NCBI GenBank assembly: GCA_025465405.1
Contig: JAODNL010000370.1
Coordinates: forward strand, 1-20,550
Direction of reading: 5' to 3'
Length of the DNA stretch: 20,550 nt
Source of the DNA: Pseudonocardiales bacterium
GTDB taxonomy: Bacteria; Actinomycetota; Actinomycetes; Mycobacteriales; Jatrophihabitantaceae
The notes under the pieces are model-generated. The model had not been told where the DNA came from, did not search any database, and saw nothing but the letters and a program-made list of their open reading frames with translations. Positions 1-7,967 of this stretch are shown here, piece after piece. Position 1 is the stretch's first letter. Each line of letters opens with the position of its first letter. The translations under genes were made by a program, and so were the position numbers.

Positions 1-753
1 GCGACCTTCACCCAGTGGAGCGCCATCATCGCGACGGAGCTCATTCACAAAGCACTCGCACCGGTGATCCGCTCGATCCCAGCGTCCTCCGGCGGGGACG
101 AGCCGGGCTTCATGGCCGTCGGCTTCGACCCGAGGGTGCAGGCGAACTTCGTGGTGAGCAACAACGAGGGCATCGGTTGGGGCGCGACCCGAACGCACGA
201 CGGCGGCAATGCGCAGCAACACCCGTCGCAAACCACGGTGCGCAACACGCCCATTGAAGTGCTCGAGCACAAGTCGCCGATCTTCCACGAGCGATTGGAG
301 CTCATCGAGGACTCCGGCGGCGCCGGCGAGCATCGCGGCGGACTGGGCGTGCTGCGCGAGGTGTCCTACCTCGCCGAGGCCGAAGTGCTGTCGATGAAGA
401 AGAAGAGCAAGACGCGACCGTGGGCGATGGACGGGGGCTGGGAACCGGAGCCCAGCGGCATGACGATCTGGCCAGGCACGGACCGGGAGATCCGTGTCGG
501 CATGTATCGCACCACGCTTCGGCCCGGCGAACGGTTCGTCAACCGTACGGCGGGTGGCGGCGGCTACGGTCCGCCACTCGTGAGAGCCCCAGAGGCCGTC
601 GTCGGCGACGTCCAGGACGGCTATGTCACCACAGCTGCCGCCGAGCGCATCTACGGCGTCGTCGTGCATCCCGACGGCGGCTGGCACGTCACCGCGGAGC
701 GCGCAGGCACCGAGCCGGCGGCACCGAGTCAACCCGAACAGGAGTCCCGATGA
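1..753 (+). CDS. hyuB: Hydantoinase B / oxoprolinase-type subunit, C-terminal part (5' end outside window)
   Basis: The frame is open from base 1, so only the last 250 residues are present; the family is usually 500-600 residues. The segment resembles the C-terminal half of hydantoinase B/N-methylhydantoinase B proteins. It has an RNTPIEVLE block, a DSGGAGEHRGGLGVLRE block about a quarter to a half of the way in, NRTAGGGGYGPP, and a closing DVQDGYVTTAAAERIYGVVV block. In this family, HyuA and HyuB act together in ATP-dependent hydrolysis of cyclic amides such as 5-oxoproline or N-methylhydantoin, in the cytoplasm. A hyuA partner would be expected just upstream, outside the window. The stop overlaps the next start (ATGA, 750-753), which links it to the transporter operon. 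The family call is firm; the substrate cannot be read from the sequence. Confidence 0.93.
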   Translation, partial: ATFTQWSAIIATELIHKALAPVIRSIPASSGGDEPGFMAVGFDPRVQANFVVSNNEGIGWGATRTHDGGNAQQHPSQTTVRNTPIEVLEHKSPIFHERLELIEDSGGAGEHRGGLGVLREVSYLAEAEVLSMKKKSKTRPWAMDGGWEPEPSGMTIWPGTDREIRVGMYRTTLRPGERFVNRTAGGGGYGPPLVRAPEAVVGDVQDGYVTTAAAERIYGVVVHPDGGWHVTAERAGTEPAAPSQPEQESR

Positions 754-2351
754 CGACCGACAATCCACGCCGCGGCCGCGGACGGCAGCTCACCGTGACG
801 GCCGCGGCCGCCGCCGCGGCGCTCGCGTTAGCCGCCTGCTCCGGCTCATCCACCGACGGCGGAAACGGCGGCGCGAACACGTCCAGCCGTGCGAAGACGC
901 TCATCATCGCGGAGAACGAGGTGCCCGCGAGCTTCGATCCGATCCAGTCCGACAACTCGACCGTCGACGAGGTCACGCTTCCGGCGTACGACACATTGGT
1001 GAAGTTCGACGACGCCGGCAAGATCGCGCCCGACCTCGCGACCGCGTGGCAGATCGCGGCGAACGGCAAGTCCATCACGATGACGCTGCGCAGCGACGTC
1101 ACCTTCCACGACGGCACCAAGCTCACCACGAGCGACGTCAAGTACACGCTCGACCGCATCAGGAAGATCAACATCGGCGTCGCGTCATTTGTCACCGCCT
1201 ATTCGTCCACGACGGTCACCGACCCGACCCACCTCACGATCAACCTGTCGTCGCCGTCGGGACCGTTCCTGTCGTTCCTCTGCCGGATCTACGTCGTCAA
1301 CTCCGCGCTGGTGAAGAAGAACGCTGGATCCGACGACGGGCAGAAGTGGTTGTCCACGCATGATGCCGGTTCAGGCCCATACGAGCTGCAGGGTTACACG
1401 CCGAACCAGGCAGCCGATTTCACCCAGTACCCGAAGTATTGGCAGGGCTGGAGTGGACAGGCCTCGAAGGTCGAGTTCAAGTACATGAGCGACGCCGCCA
1501 CTGAGCGCAGCTCGCTGCTGAACTCCGATGTCGACCTCGCCATGGACATCAACCCGAACGACTGGACGTCCTTCTCCTCGAACTCGACCTACGTCGTCAA
1601 CAAGGCCAACACGAACGTCGTGCTCTACGCCTTCTTCAAGATGAGCGGCGGGCCGACGTCGAACAAGCTGCTCCGTGAGGCGATCGCCTACAGCTACAAC
1701 TACCAGCAGCACATCAGCAACATCCTCAAGGGTGCCGGCCAGAAGGCCGTTGGAGTGTTGCCCTCGGGAATGCAGTGCTTCGACCCGTCGGTCACCCAGC
1801 CGACGTTCGATCTCGTAAAGGCGAAGAGCCTGCTGGCACAGTCCGGGCTGAAGAACGTCACGATCACGATGACGTATCTGAAAGCAACGGCCGAGATGGA
1901 GCAGGCCGCCGCGCTGCTGCAGTCCAACCTGAAGCAGGTCGGTGTCAACCTCAAGCTGCAGGCGATCACCTACCCCCAGTACGCCGATGAAGCCAAGTCG
2001 AACTCGACGACCCCGGACCTGGGCATGATCTACGCCTTCCCGGCGATCTCTGACGCGGATTCGATCATGTACCAGAACTTCGACTCCAAGTTCATCAACG
2101 GCGGTCAGAACTGGGGCGGTTACAAGAACCCGACCGTCGACTCGCTGGTCGAAAAGGCCCAGCAACTGACTGACCTCACGCAGCGCTGCTCGCTGTACAA
2201 CCAGGCCGAGAACCTGGTTGTCAACGACTATCCCACCATCAACCTGGCCAACTCGCAGTACGTGACGATCTACAACAAGCGGTTGTCGGGGTACACCTAC
2301 GAGCCGTCGCACCACCAGACGGTGGACGTGTACCGCATCAAGGTCAGCTGA
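750..2351 (+). CDS. ABC transporter solute-binding lipoprotein, family 5 (Opp/Dpp type)
   Basis: This 533-residue protein is the extracellular substrate receptor of the ABC importer encoded next to it. The N-terminus has basic residues, an Ala-rich hydrophobic stretch and a lipobox LALAAC with the lipidated cysteine at residue 30, so it should be a membrane-tethered lipoprotein. A Gly/Ser/Asn-rich linker follows, then a family 5 binding-protein (SBP_bac_5) domain from about residue 50 to the end. Family traits seen are the SFDPIQSDN opening, LATAWQIAANGKSITMTLR, FHDGTKLTTSDVKYTLDRI and, late on, LLREAIAYSYNYQ. The ATG at 750 is chosen because AGGAG lies at 740-744 and because the signal peptide begins there; the frame stays open upstream to about 420 but that part overlaps hyuB and has no signal features. 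Leu27 is a TTA codon. The ligand is unknown; the neighbours suggest a cyclic amide, ureide or peptide-like molecule. Confidence 0.95.
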   Translation: MTTDNPRRGRGRQLTVTAAAAAAALALAACSGSSTDGGNGGANTSSRAKTLIIAENEVPASFDPIQSDNSTVDEVTLPAYDTLVKFDDAGKIAPDLATAWQIAANGKSITMTLRSDVTFHDGTKLTTSDVKYTLDRIRKINIGVASFVTAYSSTTVTDPTHLTINLSSPSGPFLSFLCRIYVVNSALVKKNAGSDDGQKWLSTHDAGSGPYELQGYTPNQAADFTQYPKYWQGWSGQASKVEFKYMSDAATERSSLLNSDVDLAMDINPNDWTSFSSNSTYVVNKANTNVVLYAFFKMSGGPTSNKLLREAIAYSYNYQQHISNILKGAGQKAVGVLPSGMQCFDPSVTQPTFDLVKAKSLLAQSGLKNVTITMTYLKATAEMEQAAALLQSNLKQVGVNLKLQAITYPQYADEAKSNSTTPDLGMIYAFPAISDADSIMYQNFDSKFINGGQNWGGYKNPTVDSLVEKAQQLTDLTQRCSLYNQAENLVVNDYPTINLANSQYVTIYNKRLSGYTYEPSHHQTVDVYRIKVS

Positions 2352-2356
2352 TCAAC

Positions 2357-2396
2357 CGGGTGGGTCTTCATCGCGCGGGCGAGGCAGACCCACCCG
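2357..2396 (+). terminator. Intergenic hairpin between binding-protein and permease genes
   Basis: The arms CGGGTGGGTCT (2357-2367) and AGACCCACCCG (2386-2396) form an 11-base-pair perfect stem with an 18-base loop. It begins 5 bases after the binding-protein stop and no T-run follows. This is the only non-overlapping junction in the operon. In many importer operons such a hairpin protects or partly terminates the upstream message so that the binding protein is made in excess over the membrane parts. That role is an inference here. Confidence 0.7.
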
Positions 2397-2439
2397 CGCG
2401 AGGCGCCGATCGGCACCTGCAGAAGGAAGGAGGCCCCGC

Positions 2440-3501
2440 GTGGTCCGCTTCATCACGCGGCGACTGGGCCAGTTGGTGATCGTGTTCGCGGGCCTGGTCG
2501 TCGTCGCCTTCTTGATGAGCGTCATCCTGCCCGGAGACCCGGGGCGCGCCGCGGCCGGGCGGAATGCCACGGTGGCTCAGGTTGCCGAAGCCCGCCACCG
2601 CTTGGGACTCGACCGCCCACTCCTGATGCAGTTCGGCCACTACGCCGCGCGGATCCTGCACGGCGATCTGGGCACCAGCGTCTTCACACATCAATCGGTG
2701 CTCTCGGATATCCGGCAGGTGTTGCCGTCCTCGGTGGAACTCGTCGTAGCCGGCATGATCATCAACCTCGTCATCGCGGTGCCCCTGGGCGTCCTGGCCG
2801 CATACCGCCGCGGACGTCCCGCCGACGTCGTCGCTCGGCTGTTCGTCCTGGTCGGTGCGGCGATGCCGGCGTTCTGGCTGGGGCTGATGCTCCAGCTGAT
2901 CTTCGCCGACCAGTTGAAGATCCTGCCATTGTCCGGCCAGCTGAGCTTCGGCGTCGACGTGCGCCGCATCACCGGAGCGACCACGCTGGATGCGCTGCTC
3001 GAGGGCAACTTTCCGGCCTTCGGCGATGCTCTCAAGCACCTGATCCTTCCGGCGATCGCGCTGTCGGCGTCCTTCATCGCTGTAGTGGCGAGGACGGTTC
3101 GCTCCAGCATGATCACTGCCCTCGATTCGGACTACATCGTGCTCGCGCGCGCGACCGGAGCGAAGGAGTGGCGCGTGGTCGTCCGGCATGGGCTGCGAAA
3201 TGCGTTGGTGCCCGCCAGCACGATCCTCGGCATGCAGCTCGGGTGGATGCTCGGCGCCACCGTGCTCGTCGAATCGACCTTCAACCGCACAGGCCTCGGC
3301 GCCTACATGGTGACCGGCGTGTTGCAGAACGACCTGTACGCGGTCATCGGCAGCATCCTGACCATCGGCGTGGTCTTCCTGCTCGCCAACTTCGCCGTCG
3401 ATCTGATTCAGCTCTGGCTCAATCCGCGACTGCGTCCGCGTCGCCGCACGTCTGCCGTGCCACTGGTCACTTCTCCTGCGCCGGCAGGAGGTGTCTCATG
3501 A
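2440..3501 (+). CDS. ABC transporter permease, DppB/OppB type
   Basis: This 353-residue integral membrane protein is the first of two permease subunits of the importer. It starts with the usual MVRFITRRLGQL membrane-entry segment (transmembrane helix about 10-30). The periplasmic part reads like the family (LPGDPGRAAAG, then RLGLDRPLLMQF near 54-65 and GDLGTSV near 75-81). Five more hydrophobic helices lie near 97-120, 134-156, 199-217, 258-280 and 303-325. The cytoplasmic EAA-type coupling loop is DSDYIVLARATGAKEW at about 229-244, ending in NALVP. The GTG at 2440 is preceded by a near-ideal AAGGAGG at 2427-2433. The stop overlaps the next start (ATGA). Fine substrate specificity cannot be told from the permease. 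Confidence 0.95.
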   Translation: MVRFITRRLGQLVIVFAGLVVVAFLMSVILPGDPGRAAAGRNATVAQVAEARHRLGLDRPLLMQFGHYAARILHGDLGTSVFTHQSVLSDIRQVLPSSVELVVAGMIINLVIAVPLGVLAAYRRGRPADVVARLFVLVGAAMPAFWLGLMLQLIFADQLKILPLSGQLSFGVDVRRITGATTLDALLEGNFPAFGDALKHLILPAIALSASFIAVVARTVRSSMITALDSDYIVLARATGAKEWRVVVRHGLRNALVPASTILGMQLGWMLGATVLVESTFNRTGLGAYMVTGVLQNDLYAVIGSILTIGVVFLLANFAVDLIQLWLNPRLRPRRRTSAVPLVTSPAPAGGVS

Positions 3502-4439
3502 CCGTCCCGCCACTGTCGGCCGCCGAACGCCTGGTCGGTACCGGACTCGGCGGCACGGTGCCGGCTCCGGACCAGGCCGACCCGCGGCGCCCGAACGGAA
3601 GCCACGCAAGGTCCCGACGGCGCACCCGCGGCCCCGCGGCAGAGCAGCTTGCCGTCGCGGCTGCGATTGTCATCGTGCTCGTCGCCGTCGTCGGCCCGTG
3701 GCTCGCGCCCCACGATCCATATACCGTCGACCTGACTCAGCAACTGAGGTCGCCGAGCACAGGACACTGGTTCGGAACCGACGTCAACGGCCGCGACATC
3801 CTCAGCCGGGTGCTCGCCGGCGCGCGCGCGACGCTATCGGCAACCGCGATCGTGCTGGCGGTGGCAACAATCGTCGGCACTCTGATCGGTACGGTCGCCG
3901 CGCTCAGCCGCACGATCATCGACGAGATTCTCATGCGCATCTGCGACATCGGCCTGGCGCTGCCCTCGATCGTGTTGGCCCTCGGACTTGCGGCCGCGCT
4001 AGGTCCGAGTCTGCGATCGGCAGTGATAGCCATGGCGGCGACCTGGTGGCCGGGCTACGCGCGGTTGGTGCGCGCGGTGGTCCGCGAGACCCGTGATGCC
4101 GAGTTCGTCGACTCGGCGCGGATGCTCGGAGTTGGCCGAATGCGGCTGGTCCTGCGGCACGTGTTACCTAATTCGCTGTCCATCCTGTACGTCCAGGTCA
4201 GCCTCGACGTCGCCGCCGTCATGCTGACGATCTCCGGGCTGTCCTTCATCGGTGTCGGTGCTCAGGTGCCGTCAGCGGAGTGGGGCGCGATGATCTCCGC
4301 CGCCGCGGGCAACGTCGGCAACGGGTGGTGGGCGGTCCTGTTTCCCGGACTCGCCATCGCCTTCACCGCGATCACGTTCAATCTCGTTGGCGACTGGCTG
4401 CGGGTGCGCACCGACCCGACCCTGCGGGAGCGCGCGTGA
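3498..4439 (+). CDS. ABC transporter permease, DppC/OppC type
   Basis: This 313-residue second permease subunit pairs with the DppB-type protein. A long basic, Pro-rich cytoplasmic N-terminus (1-48) precedes the first membrane helix (about 50-70). The family's periplasmic block HWFGTDVNGRDILSR is at 90-104. The remaining helices lie near 113-136, 148-169, 173-192, 230-252 and 278-298. The EAA-type loop DAEFVDSARMLGVGR starts near residue 200 and ends in LPNS. The start is ATG at 3498 with GGAGG just upstream at 3487-3491, overlapping the previous stop; the frame is open further upstream but that would overlap the DppB-type gene. Leu223 is a TTA codon (4164-4166). The stop overlaps the next start as GTGA. 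Confidence 0.95.
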   Translation: MTVPPLSAAERLVGTGLGGTVPAPDQADPRRPNGSHARSRRRTRGPAAEQLAVAAAIVIVLVAVVGPWLAPHDPYTVDLTQQLRSPSTGHWFGTDVNGRDILSRVLAGARATLSATAIVLAVATIVGTLIGTVAALSRTIIDEILMRICDIGLALPSIVLALGLAAALGPSLRSAVIAMAATWWPGYARLVRAVVRETRDAEFVDSARMLGVGRMRLVLRHVLPNSLSILYVQVSLDVAAVMLTISGLSFIGVGAQVPSAEWGAMISAAAGNVGNGWWAVLFPGLAIAFTAITFNLVGDWLRVRTDPTLRERA

Positions 4440-5299
4440 GTACCCCGGCCGACCGGGCGCAGTACGGCCAGAATCTGTTGGAGATCCGCGGCCTCCGGGT
4501 GGCCTATGGCAATTCGCGCCGAGACGCGGTCGAAGTAGTACACGGCATCGACCTGTCGATCCGGCCAGGAGAACGGCTTGCCGTCGTCGGCGAGTCCGGT
4601 TCGGGTAAGTCGGTCACCGCGCGGGCGGTGCTCGGGCTGGACACCGACGCGTCGCTCAGCGGATCGATCCGGCTCGGCGAGCACGAGCTCACCACGTTGT
4701 CACGGCGCCGCATGCGCGACATTCGAGGTGCCAGAATCGGGCTGATCTTCCAGGACCCGCTCGCTGCGTTGAACCCCGTGATGCGTGTCGGCTGGCAGAT
4801 CATGCAGCCGCTGATCATCCGTGGCACGGGCAAGCGAGAGGCCCGTCAGCGTGGCATCGACCTGCTTGGACGGCTGGGCGTACGTGACGCCGGTGCGCGC
4901 TTCGACGACTACCCGCATCAGTTCTCCGGTGGCATGCGACAGCGGGTGGTCATCGCCATCGCTGTCATCGCCCAGCCCGAGCTGCTGATCGCAGACGAGC
5001 CGACCACCGCGCTCGACGTGCGCGTCCAAGCGCAGGTGCTACAGCTGCTCGACGAACTGGCTCGCGAACGAGGTATGGCCGTCATGCTTATCACCCATGA
5101 CCTGGGGATCGTGGCGGGCTTCGCCGAACGCGTCGTGGTCATGCGCAACGGCCGGGTCGTCGAGCACGGCGACGTCGACTCGATCTACGCAGCGCCCAAG
5201 GCCGAGTACACGCGCGGGCTGCTCGGTGCCGTGCCGCGGTTGGACTCCGACCCAGACCGTGAACTGGCGACCGTCGCACCGGATTGGGACGCATCGTGA
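4436..5299 (+). CDS. ABC transporter ATP-binding protein, DppD/OppD type
   Basis: This 287-residue cytoplasmic ATPase is the first of the two that drive the importer. Its motifs are all intact: Walker A GESGSGKS (52-59), Q-loop Gln106, signature FSGGMRQR (163-170), Walker [13 protein letters not shown] (183-194) and H-loop His221. The end resembles the short oligopeptide-transporter C-terminal segment ([20 protein letters not shown]). It is shorter than a typical DppD of about 330 residues, because that C-terminal extension is trimmed. The GTG at 4436 overlaps the permease stop and has GGGAG just upstream. Confidence 0.94.
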   Translation: MSTPADRAQYGQNLLEIRGLRVAYGNSRRDAVEVVHGIDLSIRPGERLAVVGESGSGKSVTARAVLGLDTDASLSGSIRLGEHELTTLSRRRMRDIRGARIGLIFQDPLAALNPVMRVGWQIMQPLIIRGTGKREARQRGIDLLGRLGVRDAGARFDDYPHQFSGGMRQRVVIAIAVIAQPELLIADEPTTALDVRVQAQVLQLLDELARERGMAVMLITHDLGIVAGFAERVVVMRNGRVVEHGDVDSIYAAPKAEYTRGLLGAVPRLDSDPDRELATVAPDWDAS

Positions 5300-6126
5300 C
5301 CGGTCGCAGCGAGGTGCTGCTCGAGGTCGATGGCCTCGTCCAGCGGTATCCGGGAACTCGCAATGCGGCCGTCGACGACGTCTCTTTCCAGATCCGCATC
5401 GGCGAGACCCTGGGCCTGGTAGGAGAGTCCGGCTGCGGCAAATCGACCACGGCCCGCTGCATCGCAGGTCTGACTCGACCGACCGGCGGCACGGTCCGAC
5501 TGGGTACGCGAGACGTGCTCTCCGCGTCGCGATCAGCGCTGAAATCGCTGCGGCGGGACATGCAGATGGTGTTCCAAGATCCGTACTCCTCGCTCAATCC
5601 TCGGATGACAGTCGCCGACCTGGTCGGTGAAGGACTGCTGGTGCACGGACTGCGGCCGGAGCGTCGCGCGCGGCGCGATCGCGTCGTTGAACTGCTGGAC
5701 ATGGTCGGGTTGCCGGCATCGTCGCTCGAGCGGCGTCCGCGTTCGTTCTCCGGCGGTCAGCGTCAGCGCATCGCCATCGCGCGAGCACTCGCCGTCGAGC
5801 CGCGCTTGCTGATCTGCGACGAGCCCGTCTCGTCACTGGACGTGTCGGTCCAGGCACAGGTACTGAACCTGTTCAAGAAGCTGCGAACGCAGTTAGGCCT
5901 GTCGATGCTGTTCATCGCTCATGACCTGGCCGTAGTCCGTTACCTGTGCGACCAAGTCGCCGTGATGCAGTCCGGCCGCATCGTCGAGATCGGTAGCCGT
6001 GACCAGGTGTACGGAGCGCCTCGGCACCACTACACCCGGGAGCTGCTCGCCGCCGTGCCAGTGCCCGATCCGCCCGTCGAGCGCGAACGGATGCGGACGT
6101 TCCGAATCAGCGAGGAGTCCACATGA
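5296..6126 (+). CDS. ABC transporter ATP-binding protein, DppF/OppF type
   Basis: This 276-residue cytoplasmic ATPase pairs with the preceding one. Walker A is GESGCGKS (43-50), Q-loop Gln94 lies in [11 protein letters not shown], the signature is FSGGQRQR (151-158), Walker B is [12 protein letters not shown] (171-182) and the H-loop is His209. The C-terminal [20 protein letters not shown] is the usual oligopeptide-ABC segment. I chose GTG at 5296, which overlaps the previous stop as GTGA like the other junctions; an in-frame TTG at 5284 is the alternative and would add four residues. No strong ribosome-binding site is visible, so translation is probably coupled. Leu200 is TTA (5893-5895). 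Confidence 0.93.
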   Translation: MTGRSEVLLEVDGLVQRYPGTRNAAVDDVSFQIRIGETLGLVGESGCGKSTTARCIAGLTRPTGGTVRLGTRDVLSASRSALKSLRRDMQMVFQDPYSSLNPRMTVADLVGEGLLVHGLRPERRARRDRVVELLDMVGLPASSLERRPRSFSGGQRQRIAIARALAVEPRLLICDEPVSSLDVSVQAQVLNLFKKLRTQLGLSMLFIAHDLAVVRYLCDQVAVMQSGRIVEIGSRDQVYGAPRHHYTRELLAAVPVPDPPVERERMRTFRISEEST

Positions 6127-6536
6127 GCGAAACCGTCCGGATGTTCGTCAACGGACAGGCGATGCGCGGCGGCTCGCTATCCGATGCCCTCGATGACGCC
6201 GTCTTCATCGGTCCGGCGCAGACGGCCCCGGCATACCGGTTCTTCTCGGTCCGGGACGAGTTCCCCGGCCTGTGGCCGGTACCGACGGGCGGCCGCACGG
6301 TTCCAGGCGAAATATACGAACTGCCCTACGCGATGCTGCGTGACCGGCTGCTGCCTCGCGAACCGGAGGAGCTCGAGCTGACCGTGATCGAGCTGGCTGA
6401 CGGCAGTGGATCGCTGTCCATGCGCATGCGCGAGTCCGCTCTGACGCTCGGAGGCGTGGTCGATATCAGCGATGCCGGCGGCTGGCTCGGCTACCGCTCG
6501 TCGCTGGCAGCGCGCCTGCGCGGGAGTAGCTCGTGA
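6123..6536 (+). CDS. Stand-alone allophanate hydrolase C-terminal (AH_C)-like protein
   Basis: This 137-residue protein resembles the C-terminal domain of allophanate hydrolases, which has a gamma-glutamylcyclotransferase-like fold. It opens with a strand and turn (RMFVNGQAMRGGSLSDAL), then has TAPAYRFFSVRDEFPGLWPV, a G-rich turn followed by PGEIYELP, and ELELTVIELADGSGSLSMRM. In allophanate hydrolases this domain follows the amidase domain and has been linked to the second step, decarboxylation of the intermediate. Here the amidase domain is absent and the protein is encoded alone between importer and hydantoinase genes. GAGGAG at 6112-6117 precedes the ATG, which overlaps the previous stop; its own stop overlaps the next start. 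The domain match comes from reading the sequence. A role in processing carbamoylated products is inferred; a structural or small-molecule-binding role is also possible. Confidence 0.72.
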   Translation: MSETVRMFVNGQAMRGGSLSDALDDAVFIGPAQTAPAYRFFSVRDEFPGLWPVPTGGRTVPGEIYELPYAMLRDRLLPREPEELELTVIELADGSGSLSMRMRESALTLGGVVDISDAGGWLGYRSSLAARLRGSSS

Positions 6537-7948
6537 CCCCGCGTAAGACCGAGCTGGTTGTGCGCGGAGGCACTGTGGTCGACGCCCGGTGGGCCGGACC
6601 CGCCGACGTGTTCGTCGCCGATGGCCGCGTGCAGGCATTGGTCGAGCCAGGCACGCCGGTGCCCGCCGGCTCCGACGCGGTCGAGATCGATGCGAGCGCA
6701 AGGCTCGTCCTTCCTGGTGGAGTTGACCCGCATTGCCATGTCGGGTTCACATCGGGGGACTACACCTCGCTGGACGGCTACGCGCAATGCACGACCGCAG
6801 CTGTGTTCGGCGGCACGACCACGATCGTCGACTTCGCCATCCCGCGACCCGGAGAGCAGCCAGCTGCTACCGCGCATGCCCAACGCGCCAAAGCGGCGCA
6901 GGGACTGTGTGACAGCGCACTGCACGGCTGCGTCATCGACTGGGATGCAAGTGTGCCCGGCCAGCTCGTCGACATGGCCGACGCAGGAATCCGCACGATC
7001 AAGATGTTCACGACCTACCGCGGCGAATCGATGGCCGACGAGGACACCATTCTGCGGGTGATGTCCTCCCTGCGAGACGTCGGCGGCATGGCCGTCGTGC
7101 ACTGCGAGGCCAACCACATCATCGAGGACACCCAATCTCGTTGCGCCGCCAAAGGACACATCGCAGCCCCAGACATGGCCGCCACCCGGCCACCGCTGGC
7201 CGAGACGGCGTCCGTCGCCGGTGTGCTCGCCATCGCGGAGTCCGTCGGGGCGCCCGTCTACTTCGTGCACCAGTCCACGCCGGAGGCGGTCGAACTGGTC
7301 TCGGCAGCCCGTCGGCGTGGAGTAGCTGCATTTACCGAGGCTGTCGCACACCACTTGATCCTCGACGACTCCTGCTACGACGGTCCGGAGGCCGAGCGTT
7401 TCGTGTGCTGTCCGCCTCTGCGTCCACGCGCGACGGTTGAGGCACTCGGCCGTTACCTCATCACCGGCGACATCACGACGGTCGGTAGTGATCACTGCTG
7501 CTATGACCTCGGGCAGAAGCGCTCGCGACGCGACGACGTGCGGCACATGCCCAACGGGCTGCCCGGTGTCGAGACGCGGCTGCCGATCATCTACTCGCGG
7601 TACGTGGCGTCGGGACTGCTGCCGATCACACGGTTCGTCGAGCTCACATCGACAAATCCGGCACGCACCAACGGCCTCTACCCCCGCAAAGGCAGCCTGC
7701 TACCCGGCGCTGATGCGGATATTGCGATCTGGGACCCGTCGGCCACATGGACCATCGGTGTCGACGTGCTGCATATGGCCACCGACTACACCCCGTACGA
7801 GCGCATGGCGGTTACCGGCCGACCCGAGACGGTACTTGTGCGAGGCAATGTCGTGGTGTCGCAGGGCAAGCTAATCGACTCCGAACCACGCGGTGAATAC
7901 ATTCCGGCGGGTCCGATCGATCTGACGCCGGCCGTCCTAGCGCGGTGA
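6533..7948 (+). CDS. D-hydantoinase / dihydropyrimidinase-like amidohydrolase
   Basis: This 471-residue metal-dependent cyclic amidase should open hydantoin-, dihydropyrimidine- or allantoin-like rings in the cytoplasm. The amidohydrolase metal site looks complete: His67 and His69 in DPHCH, the carbamylated-lysine candidate Lys157 in RTIKMFTTYRG, His190 in VVHCE, His246 in YFVHQS, and Asp320 in GSDHC. GGTTTIVDFA (93-102) is the familiar strand after the HxH motif. The C-terminal NPARTNGLYPRKGSLLPGADADIAIWD block is typical of the family. The GTG at 6533 overlaps the previous stop and has GGGAG at 6522-6526. It is the last gene of the operon and converges with the TetR gene 19 bases away. Whether it is a hydantoinase, dihydropyrimidinase or allantoinase cannot be decided by eye. 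Confidence 0.92.
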   Translation: MTPRKTELVVRGGTVVDARWAGPADVFVADGRVQALVEPGTPVPAGSDAVEIDASARLVLPGGVDPHCHVGFTSGDYTSLDGYAQCTTAAVFGGTTTIVDFAIPRPGEQPAATAHAQRAKAAQGLCDSALHGCVIDWDASVPGQLVDMADAGIRTIKMFTTYRGESMADEDTILRVMSSLRDVGGMAVVHCEANHIIEDTQSRCAAKGHIAAPDMAATRPPLAETASVAGVLAIAESVGAPVYFVHQSTPEAVELVSAARRRGVAAFTEAVAHHLILDDSCYDGPEAERFVCCPPLRPRATVEALGRYLITGDITTVGSDHCCYDLGQKRSRRDDVRHMPNGLPGVETRLPIIYSRYVASGLLPITRFVELTSTNPARTNGLYPRKGSLLPGADADIAIWDPSATWTIGVDVLHMATDYTPYERMAVTGRPETVLVRGNVVVSQGKLIDSEPRGEYIPAGPIDLTPAVLAR

Positions 7949-7967
7949 TCCAGACGTTCGAGCCAGC

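Noticed and set aside
420..749. N-terminal extension of the solute-binding protein by 110 codons
   Set aside because: It overlaps the hyuB coding sequence and would bury the lipoprotein signal peptide inside the protein.
1371..2315. Minus-strand open frame of 314 codons opposite the solute-binding protein gene
   Set aside because: It lies wholly opposite a gene with a clear lipobox and family 5 domain, and its Val/Arg/Asp-rich translation matches no family.
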